Made by a program: the position numbers and the translations under genes
The notes under the pieces: model-generated
What the model was told of the DNA's origin: nothing
What the model saw: only the letters and a program-made list of their open reading frames with translations
Databases searched by the model: none
Part shown: positions 12,839 to 24,093 of the stretch, piece after piece
Numbering within the stretch: position 1 is the first letter of the stretch
How the letters are laid out: each line of letters starts with the position of its first letter
Assembly (NCBI GenBank): GCA_025716815.1
Contig: JAIXMN010000015.1
Location: 434,001 to 498,000, forward strand
Reading direction: 5' to 3'
Source of the DNA: Dichotomocladium elegans
Lineage: Eukaryota > Mucoromycota > Mucoromycetes > Mucorales > Lichtheimiaceae
Length of the DNA stretch: 64,000 nt

Positions 12839-13656
12839 TTACTTGGCCTCATCCTTCTTGTTCTTGGGGTTCTCCGGAGAGGAGGCCCAGTTTTGAGCCT
12901 ATAGAATGTGAGACAGAGAGATCAGCTTCTATGAATGAAGCACGAAAAGGTAATGACTTACAGCCTTCTTGAAAGCCTATGTGCATATCACAGCATAGTG
13001 TGGAGGGGAGAAATAGATTTAGCTTGACATTCATCCACCTACTCCTCCTCTTATGGCAACGCGCCTCATCGCGTTTATACGCGCTGCTGATTTTAATTTT
13101 TTTACCCCGCTTTAGTCCACCCAAAAGTGGACATAGTGGGATAAAAAAAATTACGCGTATAGTCGCAAACAAAGGGAAAAGGGACACAAACCTCCTTGTG
13201 AGCAATTCCGGGTTGGGCAGCCTTAACTTTGGCAAGTTCCTCCTGTGATAAGAAAAGACATAGCAGTGTGAGTAGATCAGATCGTTTCCAGAAGAGTTGA
13301 ATTTTTATTTTTATTTTTTTTTTTGGCCTCCGGGACCCATTCTTTCCCCGCATACAGTCCAGGCTCGTGTAAAGAGAAAAATACACATAAAGAGCAAGAG
13401 AGGACAAAAAAGAAGGGGGAAGAGAGAGGGACGGAGAGGGCGAAGAAGCGATAGACTATACCTTCATGAACTTGTTGTAAGGCGAGACCTTCTTGGCTAT
13501 TTAAAGTGTGTGGATTAAGCATGCGACAAGGAAAAACACGAGTAGGCTCTCTGCCCGCAGATATAACTCTATCTGCGTAGGGGGAAAGGTGACGACACAA
13601 AAAAAGTTGAGCATATACTTACTAAGCGTTTTCTTGGTGGTCTTTTCCTTGGCCAT
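12839..13656 (-). CDS. Small YABBY/HMG-box-like protein
   Basis: Five-exon gene for only 64 aa: exons 13656..13623, 13496..13462, 13242..13192, 12976..12962 and 12898..12839. The product reads MAKEKTTKKTL..., SPYNKFMKEELAKVKAAQPG, IAHKEAFKKAAQNWASSPEN, then a basic end. This is the HMG-like C-terminal domain of plant YABBY factors ([29 protein letters not shown]) as found alone in small fungal proteins. It is probably a DNA-binding or chromatin-associated protein; the function is inferred. Exon 4 is a 15-nt microexon (GCT TTC AAG AAG GCT) that supplies the conserved AFKKA. All introns are GT-AG and all phases match. Introns total over 600 nt for under 200 nt of coding sequence. Confidence 0.88.
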
Positions 13657-13744
13657 TATGAAAAGTTGTAGAGCAGAGTCAGTAGGTCCGTGTAGAGTAA
13701 AAGCAAGAGAAAACCAGGAGGTTTTGTTATGTAAGAAAGAGAAG

Positions 13745-13865
13745 AAGAAGAAGAAAAAGGGAAAAAAGTCTTAAGAGCAGCTATAGGAAACCTATTTCGG
13801 CTCTGCCGCGCGCGTCGCGGCCACCTAAAATTTTTGGGTCATTGCGCGCGGAGCCAATCAGTGCA
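13745..13865 (-). promoter_or_regulatory. Promoter of the YABBY-like gene: CCAAT box and GC-rich palindrome
   Basis: Upstream of the ATG at 13656. GAGCCAATCAG on the + strand (about 13850-13860) is a CCAAT box (NF-Y/HAP site). Next to it are a GC-rich near-palindrome GCCGCGCGCGTCGCGGC (about 13804-13820) and another GCGCGCG at about 13843. A pyrimidine-rich leader follows on the minus strand. This resembles a strong housekeeping fungal promoter. Confidence 0.45.
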
Positions 13866-14198
13866 GCCAAAAGGGAGGAGGACAGGGAAATTATTCTTAT
13901 CTGTCGATTCGTCTCTTACTCCTCTCTTCGTGTACTGCCCACACCAACTCCCTCCCCTCCCCTCTCACTTTTATCCAGACGGAGGAGGTATATGAATCCA
14001 CAAAGTATGGAAAAAGAGAGGCAAGAGTTAGGCGTACTATGGTTCTCCAAACGCCCTTGGAAACTTATTTTTTTCAAGCTCATCCTCCTTTTGATGGAGC
14101 ATAGCACCCCGTGTAGTTCAGTTACCCACTCAGGTCCTAATCCTTTTAGAAAAAAAAAGATGAAGCATGTATACTCCCTCTTGCGGGTATAACACACA

Positions 14199-14251
<53 letters not shown>

Positions 14252-15036
14252 ATACAGTTTGCTTCCTTCCATCCCTGCCTGCCTGCCGCCACCGCCCACG
14301 TATTTGTTGTACAATTCCGCCGCCGCAAGGAAAAAAATAACTATGGCACATGTAGCGCACCTAATACAACATTTCCACCAATTATTATCATGATTATACA
14401 TAAAAATGGTCATGTGGGAGCCTCACTAAATGCCAGAAATGTAGTATTTCAACGAAGAAGAGTGTCATCACCAGCATATGCTTGACCTTTTTCTTTAAAA
14501 AACATAACTCACAGGTGGACAACCTGCATAGCGTGTCCTCCTTACATGTCACTTGTTCCCCACCCCCCAACGAGATATTAGTACAATCAACAATTGGGCT
14601 ATGATAAAAGCTAAGTTAATGCAATCTAAGCCAGTTGTCGGCTTATTAGCATCCCGCTTTAACTGCTGGACTACCACTAGGTTTTTACAATAACCTGTCT
14701 TCAGGGAAAGCCATCCATCTCTCATCCTATTTTCTTTTCCTTTTCCCTCTCTTGGTCTCCACGATAACTAGGGCGATGTATATTTGAACTTCCCTTGTGA
14801 CATGCAGACAAGGTTGTTTCGTGCGTGCATCCTTTAAACTCAGCTATACTAAAGGTTGATCCAACAAAACAACGTCATGCAACAACGAAGCAGGGCAAAC
14901 AGGGGAGGAAAAAAGAAGCATAGACGGGAAAGAAGGAGTGTGAAGGGGAATGCGTTAATTTGTGACGTATATATTACTAAGAAAGACTAGAGCGAGCACA
15001 AGTGGGGCATTGGAATAAAAAGAAACAAGTAACACT
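13866..15036. other. Intergenic with CA microsatellite, no gene seen
   Basis: About 1.2 kb between the YABBY-like promoter and the 3' end of the forkhead gene. Holds a pyrimidine-rich stretch near 13915-13980, the long CA repeat listed separately, and mixed AT-rich sequence with no supportable frame. Confidence 0.5.
14192..14256. repeat. CA dinucleotide microsatellite
   Basis: An almost perfect CA repeat of about 65 bp with a single AA interruption near the start and CATACA interruptions at the end. Intergenic; creates low-complexity frames on the minus strand. Confidence 0.95.
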
Positions 15037-15975
15037 TTAGTTGATAATATTATTGACCCGCATTAACGATGGGTTCATAAGCGGATTATTGGAATCGTCG
15101 AACTTCAGGACTGGATTGGCGCCTGCGCCTGTGCCTGCGACTGTGCCACCGCCGCCACTCGCTCCGCCGTGGGATGCCACCCCTGTGGCGGATTGGGAGG
15201 ATGTGGTGGACGAGGGAAGCATCGGGGTGCTCATGGCGCTCGAGGCGGTGGAGCCGGGTGACATGCTCTCACCCCTGACAGACATTCGATGATGCCGCTT
15301 TGGTGTGCTTTCGCCTGTTGTGGATGTTGAGGCACCCGACGGACCAGGGCCACCCACAGCAGCACTTACGTCCACAAGGTTATCAAAGTCGAAATCAAGA
15401 TCATACCGAGAAAACGATCGCTGCTCCTGCTGACGTTGGCGCTGCTCCTCGATCATCTGCTGTTGTTGCCAATATTCGAGGTTTCCCAGGAATCCGGAGT
15501 CAATGATCTGGCGTCCAAAGTTTGTGTGGCTGAGTTTATCAATGTCAACTGCCCAGTAGCCACCCTTGGATCCCTTGGAACGAGTTCCATCGGGCTGTGT
15601 GCGAGGTACTTTCATAAAACATCGGTTCAGTGATAGATTGTGGCGGATGGTATTCTGCGAGATTCGATTTGTGTATGTTAGTCTATTCATGTGCCTGGGA
15701 TTCCTAATACCGTGGCCTTTCTCCTCCGAAACACGCACACACAAGCACACCTGTGCGCCCGCACAGTACTTGCCTGCCACCCGGTCTCATTCGCCTCATA
15801 GAGATTTGGGTATCGGGTCTGGATCCATTCGTAGATTTCACGGAGCGTAAGTCGTTGTTCGGCCGAGGTCAAGATAGCCTGGGCAATAAGGGATGCGTAC
15901 GAATGTGGTGGCCGTCTGCGTTTTCGCACAGTCCTGCTGGCGAACATCTGCTGCTGCTGCTGCGGCGGCGGCGGC

Positions 15976-16006
<31 letters not shown>

Positions 16007-16460
16007 GCTGCTGCTGGTGTTGATGTTGGAGCGGCGACATATCCATGAGCGAAGGCTGAGTCATGTAACTTTGGGACCCTGTATAGGTAGATGGATAATA
16101 ATATTGGCCGGTATTGGCCTGTTGAGTAGGTGCGGGGGCTTGTGAAGGAATGTGATAAGGCTGATGCTGCGATTGGTTCTGATGGTGCTGATGCTGATGT
16201 TGTTGCTGGATATAGGACGGTGGCGGATGCTGCCTGACATGGAATCCCGCATTGATTCCCGCTGCAGTCGCAGCAGCCGCTGCATAATATGACGACAGCC
16301 CATGCTGAAGGGTCGCGGTCGGATCTTGGTGCGGTGATTGCGTCGGGTAATGATCAAGCTTCCAGGATGGCGGGAAGACCTTCCCATCCTTGGGGATAGC
16401 AGCATTGACTGCATGCTGCTGCTGCTGCTGTTGCTGCTGTTGCTGTGGTGGTTGGGCCAT
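15037..16460 (-). CDS. Forkhead-box transcription factor
   Basis: Exons are 16460..15774 and 15654..15037, giving 434 aa. The forkhead DNA-binding domain spans about residues 183-270: RRPPHSYASLIAQAIL, LTLREIYEWIQTRYPNLYE, then TGWQ|NTIRHNLSLNRCFMKVPR across the splice site. The intron starts with GC (CAG|GCAAGT) and ends CGCAG; without it the frame runs into intron sequence and ends before helix 3. The N-terminal region is low complexity, with a polyQ run at residues 6-15 and a longer one around 148-162, plus His/Gln-rich stretches. The C-terminal half is Ser/Thr/Gly-rich and contains a possible phosphorylation-rich region SMSPGSTASSAMSTPMLPSS. It is nuclear by family. It lies head-to-head with a bZIP gene. 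Confidence 0.95.
15970..16022 (-). repeat. Coding CAA/CAG repeat (polyQ) in the forkhead gene
   Basis: Mixed CAA/CAG triplets encode about 15 glutamines in the forkhead protein. A second CAG/CAA run lies at about 16417-16446 near the start codon. Such runs vary in length between strains. Confidence 0.85.
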
Positions 16461-17049
16461 TTATTATTATTATTACTTCCCCAAAAATTTCTTAGCTAAA
16501 AAGAGACCATCAACAATCTTGTCATGCTCACATCATGTTACATACATTGATTCACTAAGCAACAGCGACGTACTGGAAGTGATGCAATGAGTAGACTTAT
16601 TATTCCTTGCTGCTAGGATATGTGGCTAAGAAAAAAGGGAGCCTTCTTCTCTTGCTTCTATCAATTGTCCCGAACCTGTGTTATTTTATAGTCTTTCGGG
16701 AAACAAGTTCTTTTCGAAACGGAAATATATTATCATAGACTACGCTTGTGCTATGGATCTTCCTTTTGAAGAGGTCCAGATAGCGACGCGGTGTATGATA
16801 GGATGTGTGTGTATGTATGTATGCGAGTACATGGGATAAGACGGAGCGTCACATCTGTTCACTTATTTACCGCTCAGCCTAGCATGAAAAGGACCATCAA
16901 GCGCAATTACATCATAATGTGATCGGTATGTCATGGCTTTTTTTTAAAAAGAAAAAAAATATTCATCGTCGTTTCTTTGTTCTTCTATTACTATTCTTCT
17001 GATTGCACAACTACCCGTTGTCTACATCCACGATTCCTTGCTTCCACGA
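16461..17049. promoter_or_regulatory. Divergent promoter between forkhead and bZIP genes
   Basis: 589 bp separating the two start codons of genes on opposite strands. Contains an ATT triplet run near 16463-16478, a GTATGTAT tract near 16806-16823 and A/T runs around 16938-16962. No gene frame was found, so it must serve as promoter for both transcription factors. Confidence 0.6.
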
Positions 17050-17957
17050 ATGGCCGAAGGTAAGAGGCAGTTAGGCGAAGTGGATGTAGATCCATTGCTC
17101 GATATTCACAATCACTATCCCCCCAAAAAAATTCCGGTCTCTTGTGTAAACTCTCCGGCCGTACTAATTGATGATGTCCATACTGCGCGGATGATTTCCA
17201 GAACAACCGTTAGTCATGCCGCCAACCACAGTGGACTCGGAATGTAGTAATGGTAGCAGCAGTAACAGGCAGGATCTACAACGACTAAAGCTGAACGAAC
17301 GCAATCGGGCAGCCGGTAAATAAATCGCAGCACAGACATTTACATACAACGAAATTGAACTCAACCCTTCCTCTCTCTTTGTCCGGCAAGCCTTCAAATA
17401 CCGCCAAAAGAAAAAGAAGTGGATCGAAGACCAAGAAAGGAGGTCAAAGGAAGTGATTGCAAGGAACCAAGAGCTCCGGATGCTTGCATCATCTCTTCGA
17501 AAGGAAGCTATGGAGCTCCGCTACGAACTTCTGGAACTTGGCGAATGCGATTGCCCTCTAGTGGTAAGAAGAAAAAACCGAGATGAAGAGAAAGACACGA
17601 TTTTTCCTTTTGTATAAAATGCATATAAACAATGACGGTGAAACTGATGATCGATTCAACTTCATGCAACAGCAAACATACATTCAAAAATCTTCAGCCC
17701 AACTCCTCAGTACTTCGCCAACCGCAAGGAGCGAAGCTGCTGCAAGTACAGTAGCCGAAGTCCTCCATAAGAACATAAGCAACCAGCACCAACGACCCGA
17801 ATCTCCTCCGCCTGACCTTGCAATCAAGCCAACGACAATAAGTCTAGCTCAATTGCATCAGGATATGCCTCCTCCTTTACCATTTTTTTCAGCACCTTCA
17901 CCACCGTTGATTTACGGGTGTCAGACTATCGAACAACAACAATCCATTCTCCATTAA
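17050..17957 (+). CDS. bZIP transcription factor, ATF/CREB type
   Basis: Exons are 17050..17059, 17202..17315, 17391..17563 and 17673..17957, giving 193 aa. The basic region LKLNERNRAAAFKYRQKKKK is followed by a leucine zipper (about residues 50-92) and ends in ECDCPLV, like the ATF2/Atf1 group (NRAA-SRCRQKRK...H-DCPV). The second exon boundary splits the basic region after NRAA, with all phases consistent. The first coding exon is only 10 nt (ATG GCC GAA G). I chose it because the donor GTAAGA, a branch-like TACTAAT at about 17162 and the acceptor TTCCAG give an in-frame MAEEQPLVMPP. The alternative start is the ATG at 17216. The C-terminus is Pro/Gln-rich. Likely a stress-response or developmental regulator. 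Confidence 0.9.
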
Positions 17958-18601
17958 TCCCAATCTTCGCTTTGTATCAGTATTTCTGTCCGACCAACCA
18001 TTCCCTCTTCTCGCTCCATGGCACTCATGCCAGCTGGATCGCGACCTGTATAAAAAACATTGCATATAGGACATTTCTGGTTGTATATTCGTCTCTAGCA
18101 TCTCAACATGGGCAATGAAAAAGATGCATCTTCTCTAAAGAGGGTTAGTCCCGAGATTTCCAATGCGCAAAGTTTGTTGTGATATCGAACGCCACACACT
18201 AAACCAGCCTGATGGAATGAGAAACAATACAAGATGCATGGCCAGGCTTGTTTCACATACACTGCACTGCTTCATGTGACATCCTTTTTTTGTTAACTGC
18301 CTTGCCATTGCCATGTGTTTGCCTCCCCTCATTCGTTTTACTAATGAACTTTTGACAGCATCCAGTGAAGATCGCAGTGTTGGGAAGCTGATAGTATTAC
18401 TCCGCCCTGCCTTTCGTCGAGACCACCATATGCATTGCTTTAGAGAATAAATCATGATGTGTAATAGAGTGCAAATGAGCCATAGTGAGACGATCACTGC
18501 AATGAGAGCATTGTTCCAGTCTCAGCGTATTTTTTACGGGCCGCTGGGCGTTTAAGCACCCCACCACACACATTCCTCTCATTTTCATACCCATACCACC
18601 T
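17958..18601. other. Intergenic, no gene seen
   Basis: About 640 bp covering the 3' flank of the bZIP gene and the promoter of the next gene. No supportable frame or repeat. Confidence 0.5.
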
Positions 18602-21600
18602 ATGGATCTAGGGAGCTTGCTGAATCAAGGTACCGAGGGCTTGTCTCTTCACGATTTACGTCTTCTGCTTGACGAATCAGAGTGTACTGTCAAACTTAAT
18701 CGGATCACCAACCCATCTTTCACCTTTCCGAGCAGCTTACATGACACATATGCGTTTTTTGACGTATTCATCCAGGTGCTGCTGACCATCGACTACACTG
18801 ATGATCAATTTGGCTCCCAGTATACCAAAACCATTGTTGTTGAAGCATTACGGAGCTGTGTAAATGGCCTGTTACAGGAAAATGGCTTCTCGTGGCTCCT
18901 GTGTTTTTCGCGTCATTTATCCTTAGACACCTGGCGCAAACTTGAAGACAGCCAAAGTGATACCACCATCCTTGTCTATCTGTATGGGCTTGTGTTGCCG
19001 TTATTGATGACGAACCAGGATAAAGAAAACATATCGATCAATGAATGGGCTGAGTCCCTTGTCCAGTTTGTAAAGGCGAAGTCGAGTGCCTTGACCTGCC
19101 ATATCTGGATGAGTCTGTGGTTCGCAGACGACAACTGGACCCATCACAGCAACGATGACGCCACGACCCGTTTTTACAAAATCATTGAAGAGCAGGAGCT
19201 CGCTGCGCACAAAGGGATGGACGAGTGCCTTTCAGGCTTTATCACGATCTTGAAAACACAGAAAATGGATATCATCTCCAGCATCGACAAGCAATTAGGA
19301 AGAGTGCTTCGACGACCGCCCTTCACTGAAGACCAATTTATACTTGCTTTTGCCAAAATGGAGATGATGTCCCCACGTCTCTACTCGGCGTATCCGAATG
19401 CATGCCACGTACTGCAACAACTTGGTCATTGTCCTAAACCAGAAGGTAACCAATACAGCCACGCCCAAACAAAGAAAAGAACGAAATAACCCGCTCCATT
19501 CACTTCGTTTGATAGCCGCAAATCCACTGGTATGCAGCACCCTGTTGAAGCGTATGCCAAGTGATCCGGCGGACAAGATGAAGAATCTGCAGAAGGCAAC
19601 CAGGTTATGGATAGAGCGTGTCCGTACGCTAAGCGATACCGAGTTTGCGCTCTATCTCCAAGACCTGATCAAATCCCACTACCCTACAGACCGTAAGATC
19701 ATGCTTGACAGACTCATCGCCTACTGGACCATCCGCGACCCATTTGAAAAACACAGTAGCGTCATTCTGGATGCCATCATCGCAATTTTGCAATCATCGA
19801 AGTACAATCTACGTTCGTCACCATACTATGGGTTTATGGAGTATTTCCAGGGATGGTCAAACGGCTCGGGCAACGAAGAGGGCGGCTATAATGTGATGAC
19901 TGGAGCGTTGATCGACATTTCAAGATTTAGTGGATATAAGAACGCAAAATTACATAGAGGATGCTGCCGAATGCTTGAGTATCTGACGCCTTTCATCGAC
20001 CGTGGCGCAGGAGATTGGTTGTCGGATTGTCTTGATGTGGCAACCCCGGATATTATTGAATGGTATGCCGGCTGGCTTTGTGAGGAGCTAAATGCAGAAA
20101 TGAAGCTATATAAGAGAATACCATCACCGCATCCGCCACCGCACAAGAAAAAGAAGAGTAGCAACCAGAGTGGTTCTGATGAGCAGCCGAAATTTGCAAA
20201 ATATATTCATACTATGGTTCAAAGCTCACGCGTCGCGAACCTTCGACTGGATGTTGTGCCGACGATGCTCCGTACCCTGACTGACAGATCCTTGGAATTC
20301 TTGCTTGGTTACTCCCGAAATCTCGCTGAACTCATCATCCAATATTTTGGCGGCTTCCCGCAGTTATCAACGGAGGTGCTAGTGACAGATCTTGTCAAGA
20401 CCAAATCTAAGAAGTATCTTGATCTTCTTCTCGGATGTCTGCGCGAAAACATGAGTGAGACGAGGCAGGCATCCAACAAATCCCGGGCCTGGTTTTCGGA
20501 GCACTTTGTGGGTTCTATCCTATCCGCTGCAGGGGACGACACGGATGCGAACAGCGTGGCATCACAACTCTTTCGGCAGATTCTCAAGACCCGGGGAGAT
20601 TTCGACTTCTATCTAGGGACGCCGCTTCTGCCGGAGGATGAAGAAAGTCGGCCACCGGCTGCATTTCAGAGGCTCGATATCTCAAAAAATCATACAATCT
20701 TATGGGTACAGCATATTGGCTTAATCTCCCTCTTGCACGAAATGGTGCGGCTACGCGACCGGCGCCGGATCGAGCATCTAGTGTCGACATGGCGTAGTCT
20801 TTGGCTGATACCCAACCAAGGGTTTGCAGTACCACTATCCTGGATCCTTCAATGTATTGGACTCTATGATAAGGCTCCGGCGTTGGTGAAACAGATGATT
20901 CACGATTTTATGATGAACGGCATTCGGCAGGATATGCGACGTCACGAGAATGACCATGTTCCCGATCTTATTCAAGCCCCTCCGTCTGCGTCAGATCGAT
21001 TCGTTGTACGGGTAATCGATCTGATCATGCTTGGCGACATATCTGAAGCCGATACCATCTTTGATCTGTTCCTATGGCAGTATGAAGCAGAAATAACCGC
21101 TGCTGCTGCTTCGTCAGAAATACACAACCGACATAATCTTGATGATGAGATCATATTTGAGATCGTATCGATCCTCCTTCGGCTTGGTGAGGAGCTCAAA
21201 ATAGCCGACCTGGAAGCTCCCATTGCAATAAAACCACCGCAATCCAAGCGCGATCGGCAGCAACCGAAGAAGCATAAGCAGCCTCAAAAGCTCAAGAACC
21301 AACAGCAACTACGGAATATGCAACTAGGAGGGAAATGGGTTCACAGAAAGAAGCAAAAGCGGCGTTATAGTCAGTCGAACCAGCTACAGCAGAAGGAACA
21401 GAAACAAGTTGTTGCACAAGTAGCGACACCGGCAGATGTACGGGAAATGAGAAGTCCTCGCGATATCCTTATGGTGCTTGTGCAAAGGGCCCTCCATTTC
21501 CTCTCCCTGCTGGTAGGAGAAGAACCAGGTGAGAGCGCCGTAAAGCAAACCATACGGGCCAAGCTGCTGGAGCAGCCCCTGCTGTACGAGGCACTTCGGA

Positions 21601-21728
21601 CGCTCCGTGAGGCGATTAGGAACTCAAATGACGACCTTGCATCCCTTATTGATCTGAGCTGCGAGACGCTCCAGGCGCAACAGAAGACTGCCCTTTTGGT
21701 GCAAGCACAAACCATCTTGGCTCAATGA
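18602..21728 (+). CDS. Large helical protein of unknown function (1018 aa)
   Basis: Exons are 18602..19445 and 19516..21728, joined over a 70-nt GT-AG intron (GAAG|GTAACC...GATAG|CC) that keeps frame. I do not recognise the family. The sequence is rich in Leu, Ile and Trp with regularly spaced helices, as in HEAT/ARM-type scaffold proteins. No signal peptide or membrane span is evident. A lysine-rich insertion HPPPHKKKKSSNQSG lies around residue 500. A very basic, glutamine-rich stretch (about residues 855-915, including KWVHRKKQKRRY) suggests a nuclear location or nucleic-acid contact. The C-terminal 110 residues are again helical. A subunit of a large nuclear complex is a plausible guess, no more. 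The frame is long, uninterrupted and clearly coding. Confidence 0.85.
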
Positions 21729-22786
21729 AGTAAACCTAAAAATCGATATAACCAAACAAACCTTACTTCCCAACTCTCCACTTTTTATGCGTCATCTCCT
21801 TCATCACCACCCCCTCGTTTTTAAGGTTGATTTTGCGTAAATAATAATCGGCAACAGGTGCTTGGTCTCGGAAAGAGCGCGTGTTCCCAAAACCAGGTGC
21901 AGGCAACCTTTCCTTTTTTTCGATCTCCTTTGGCGATGCACTGCAATGCAGCTAGTAATGCATATATAAAGAATGAAGAGGGCTTTTGACGTGTACAGCC
22001 AACTCAATTGGCAGTGAAATGATTCGACCGCGTCAACTGCTGGTCCGCGTTGTAGCAGCGCATGGAAACCATATATGTCAAATATGAACACTATACAGCT
22101 GTCATTGTTCAGCAACTGTTGCTGTTGTAGTTGTCAGAGTATCATGGATTGTTCTTTTCCTGAGGTCCATGCGCTGATAGAGCGTGTACGTGCATCGTAC
22201 GACTCTTGCAACTTCCATTGAAGGAAGTGGGGGAGGGGATGGAGGGAGAGGATAATTTCTTGGGGAGTAGTAGCCTGTGATCGGAAAAAAACGAAAAAGG
22301 TGTGCTTAGTCGACTCCACAATAAATTTAGAGGAGAAGAGGATGCATATTTTAGATATGCAAAGGAGGAAGGTCTTTCAGGAGCGGCCGACAAATGATTT
22401 CCAGTAAAGAAGACAAGTGGAGTAGACACCCTACCGCCGAGTGGCCGCTAGAGTGGAAGAATTAGGCTCCTAATCTACGGGAACAATCTAAATATAGGAT
22501 GCTTAGACCAAGACCCACCATTCGGGACATGACGGATGATCCTCCTTTGCTCCAAGGCCAACTCCTTTGGTCAGCCTTTTTTTGGTTTGATTTCCTCCCT
22601 TCTCTTACCTCTGTGGCCGTTTATATATAAAGAGACCAGCTACTCTAGTTTCTCCCGCGTCGCCCGTCTTCTAAACCCTATCATTCTTTTCACTAATTCT
22701 TCACCTTCCCTCCCCCTCACAACTTTAAAACATACACACGCAAAGAGAAACGCATCCCCATTCCTTTCTTTTACAAACGTACAAAA
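21729..22786. other. Intergenic, promoter of the next gene
   Basis: About 1 kb with no supportable gene. The last 200 bp hold a TATA box and a pyrimidine-rich leader for the gene starting at 22787. A tRNA-like arm near 22436-22490 was examined and rejected. Confidence 0.5.
22622..22632 (+). promoter_or_regulatory. TATA box
   Basis: TATATATAAAG about 155 bp before the ATG at 22787, followed by CT-rich sequence and CAAA-rich bases just before the start codon. A textbook strong fungal core promoter. Confidence 0.6.
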
Positions 22787-23472
22787 ATGTCTATCGAACC
22801 ATGCTCAGATTCCCCATGTTACTCAGTTATGGATTATTACCACTACAAATCTCTCGTAAGTTTCGCCTAGTAGAATGTATGCGTGTCCATTATCATTTGT
22901 GTCTAAGAAATGAGGCACTCGCATAGCAATTCGCCCTTGTAAGTCGATATAACGACGACGACAATGACGACGAACATCGCGACGACGTGAGCAACGATAG
23001 CGAAATTACACTTGTCCAGACACCATCCATGAACGGGCATGACAACGAAAAAAAGGTCCCTCAGGACACGCCCATATCTACTACCTCGACCCTCTTCTTT
23101 TCTGCGACCGGTCACTTAAAGACGCGGCTCAAGCAAGCTCTTGCATACCAACAACATCCCAAAAAAGAAGCCAGCATCAGCCTTTTCAAAAAGCGTTGGT
23201 TCGACGGACTTCTTTTACACAGGAATAGGTCTGACCGCGAATGCCAGACGATGATGATGATGAAGAAGAAGAAGATTCGGTACCAAAAAAAGGTCACGGT
23301 ACACGACACCTATTCGCCGTTTGAGTACAATCGCGAACCTGATCCGATGGCTGCCTGTCTGACCCTCACGCCTGATACGGCCGGAGAGATCAAAAGGGAA
23401 CTCAATCTTTTCAAAAGTAACGAGATGGAAGTGCATCCCGATAGTCAAATGTACACACATTACCTTGTTTGA
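22787..23472 (+). CDS. Small fungal protein with conserved C-terminal motif (Bni4-like end)
   Basis: Exons are 22787..22855 and 22927..23472 (71-nt intron, GTAAGT...GCATAG), giving 204 aa. The body is hydrophilic, with an Asp/Glu patch near residue 35 and a Met/Lys run encoded by ATG/AAG triplets. The last 60 residues hold a block widespread in fungal proteins: KIRYQKKVTVHDTYSPFEYN, then LTPDTAGEIKRELNLFKSNE, then EVHPDSQMYTHYLV. A similar block ends yeast Bni4, where a V/I-x-F motif binds the PP1 phosphatase Glc7. Here KKIRY sits at the corresponding place with Tyr for Phe. PP1 binding or a bud-neck/septum role is inference. The promoter looks strong, so the gene may be highly expressed. Confidence 0.78.
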
Positions 23473-24093
23473 TATCATAATCTCAACTGTCTATCCAGCA
23501 CACACACACACACAACCACTTTCTCTCTTCCACTCATTCATCCCACATGCAAAAAATGCTTTAATTTTTTTGTAATTATGTAAGATAGTAATGTCTTTAT
23601 TCCCTACCTAACCGAATGAAACCCAAACCCAATCCTTGTTGGATTCCGTCTAATTCTAGTACAAGATATCCTGTTTTTTGAAGCATGTTTTGCTGTTCGC
23701 ATTATCAGCAGCGCTGTTTCACCCTTAATATGTGTCTGCGATAGAAGCAAGAATTCCTTTGTATACCATAAGCAACATGTCCATGCCAGCGACAGTGCCG
23801 CACTGTCGGTCTTTGCTATCGTCCCTTTTTCTTTTTTTAACAATACGCGACGTCGAGAAGCGCCGTAGAATTCGGGTTGGTCGGTCGTACAAATCCGGTA
23901 GTCCGTGTACCACTCTGCTCTTTTTCTCGGATTAAGGCAGGTATCATAAAAGGGAGACGCCCTGCGCCGCGGCTTTGATGGTGGGGTGCCTTGCTTTTTT
24001 CCCCTTCTTCTTCGCCCCGTCCTCCCCCCTCCCAATCGACGAAGCTTTTCTCGAGATCGTTATTATTTTCTTACCTTATTGCTTCCCTCAAAA
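23473..24093. other. Intergenic, no gene seen
   Basis: Short CA repeat at about 23501-23513 and the 3' flank of the previous gene. A 143-codon open frame on the minus strand here has an atypical composition and no start context and was not accepted. Confidence 0.5.

Noticed and set aside
14192..14256. CA repeat considered as part of a CRISPR-like or coding array
   Set aside because: A simple dinucleotide microsatellite without spacers or coding support.
22436..22490. tRNA-like arm (GCCGAGTGG... and a hairpin ATTAGGCTCCTAAT)
   Set aside because: No matching acceptor stem and no T-arm box (GGTTCGAATCC type) follows, so a tRNA is not supported.
23604..24035. 143-codon frame on the minus strand
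   Set aside because: Arginine-rich by composition, overlaps the promoter of the membrane protein gene, no recognisable motif.
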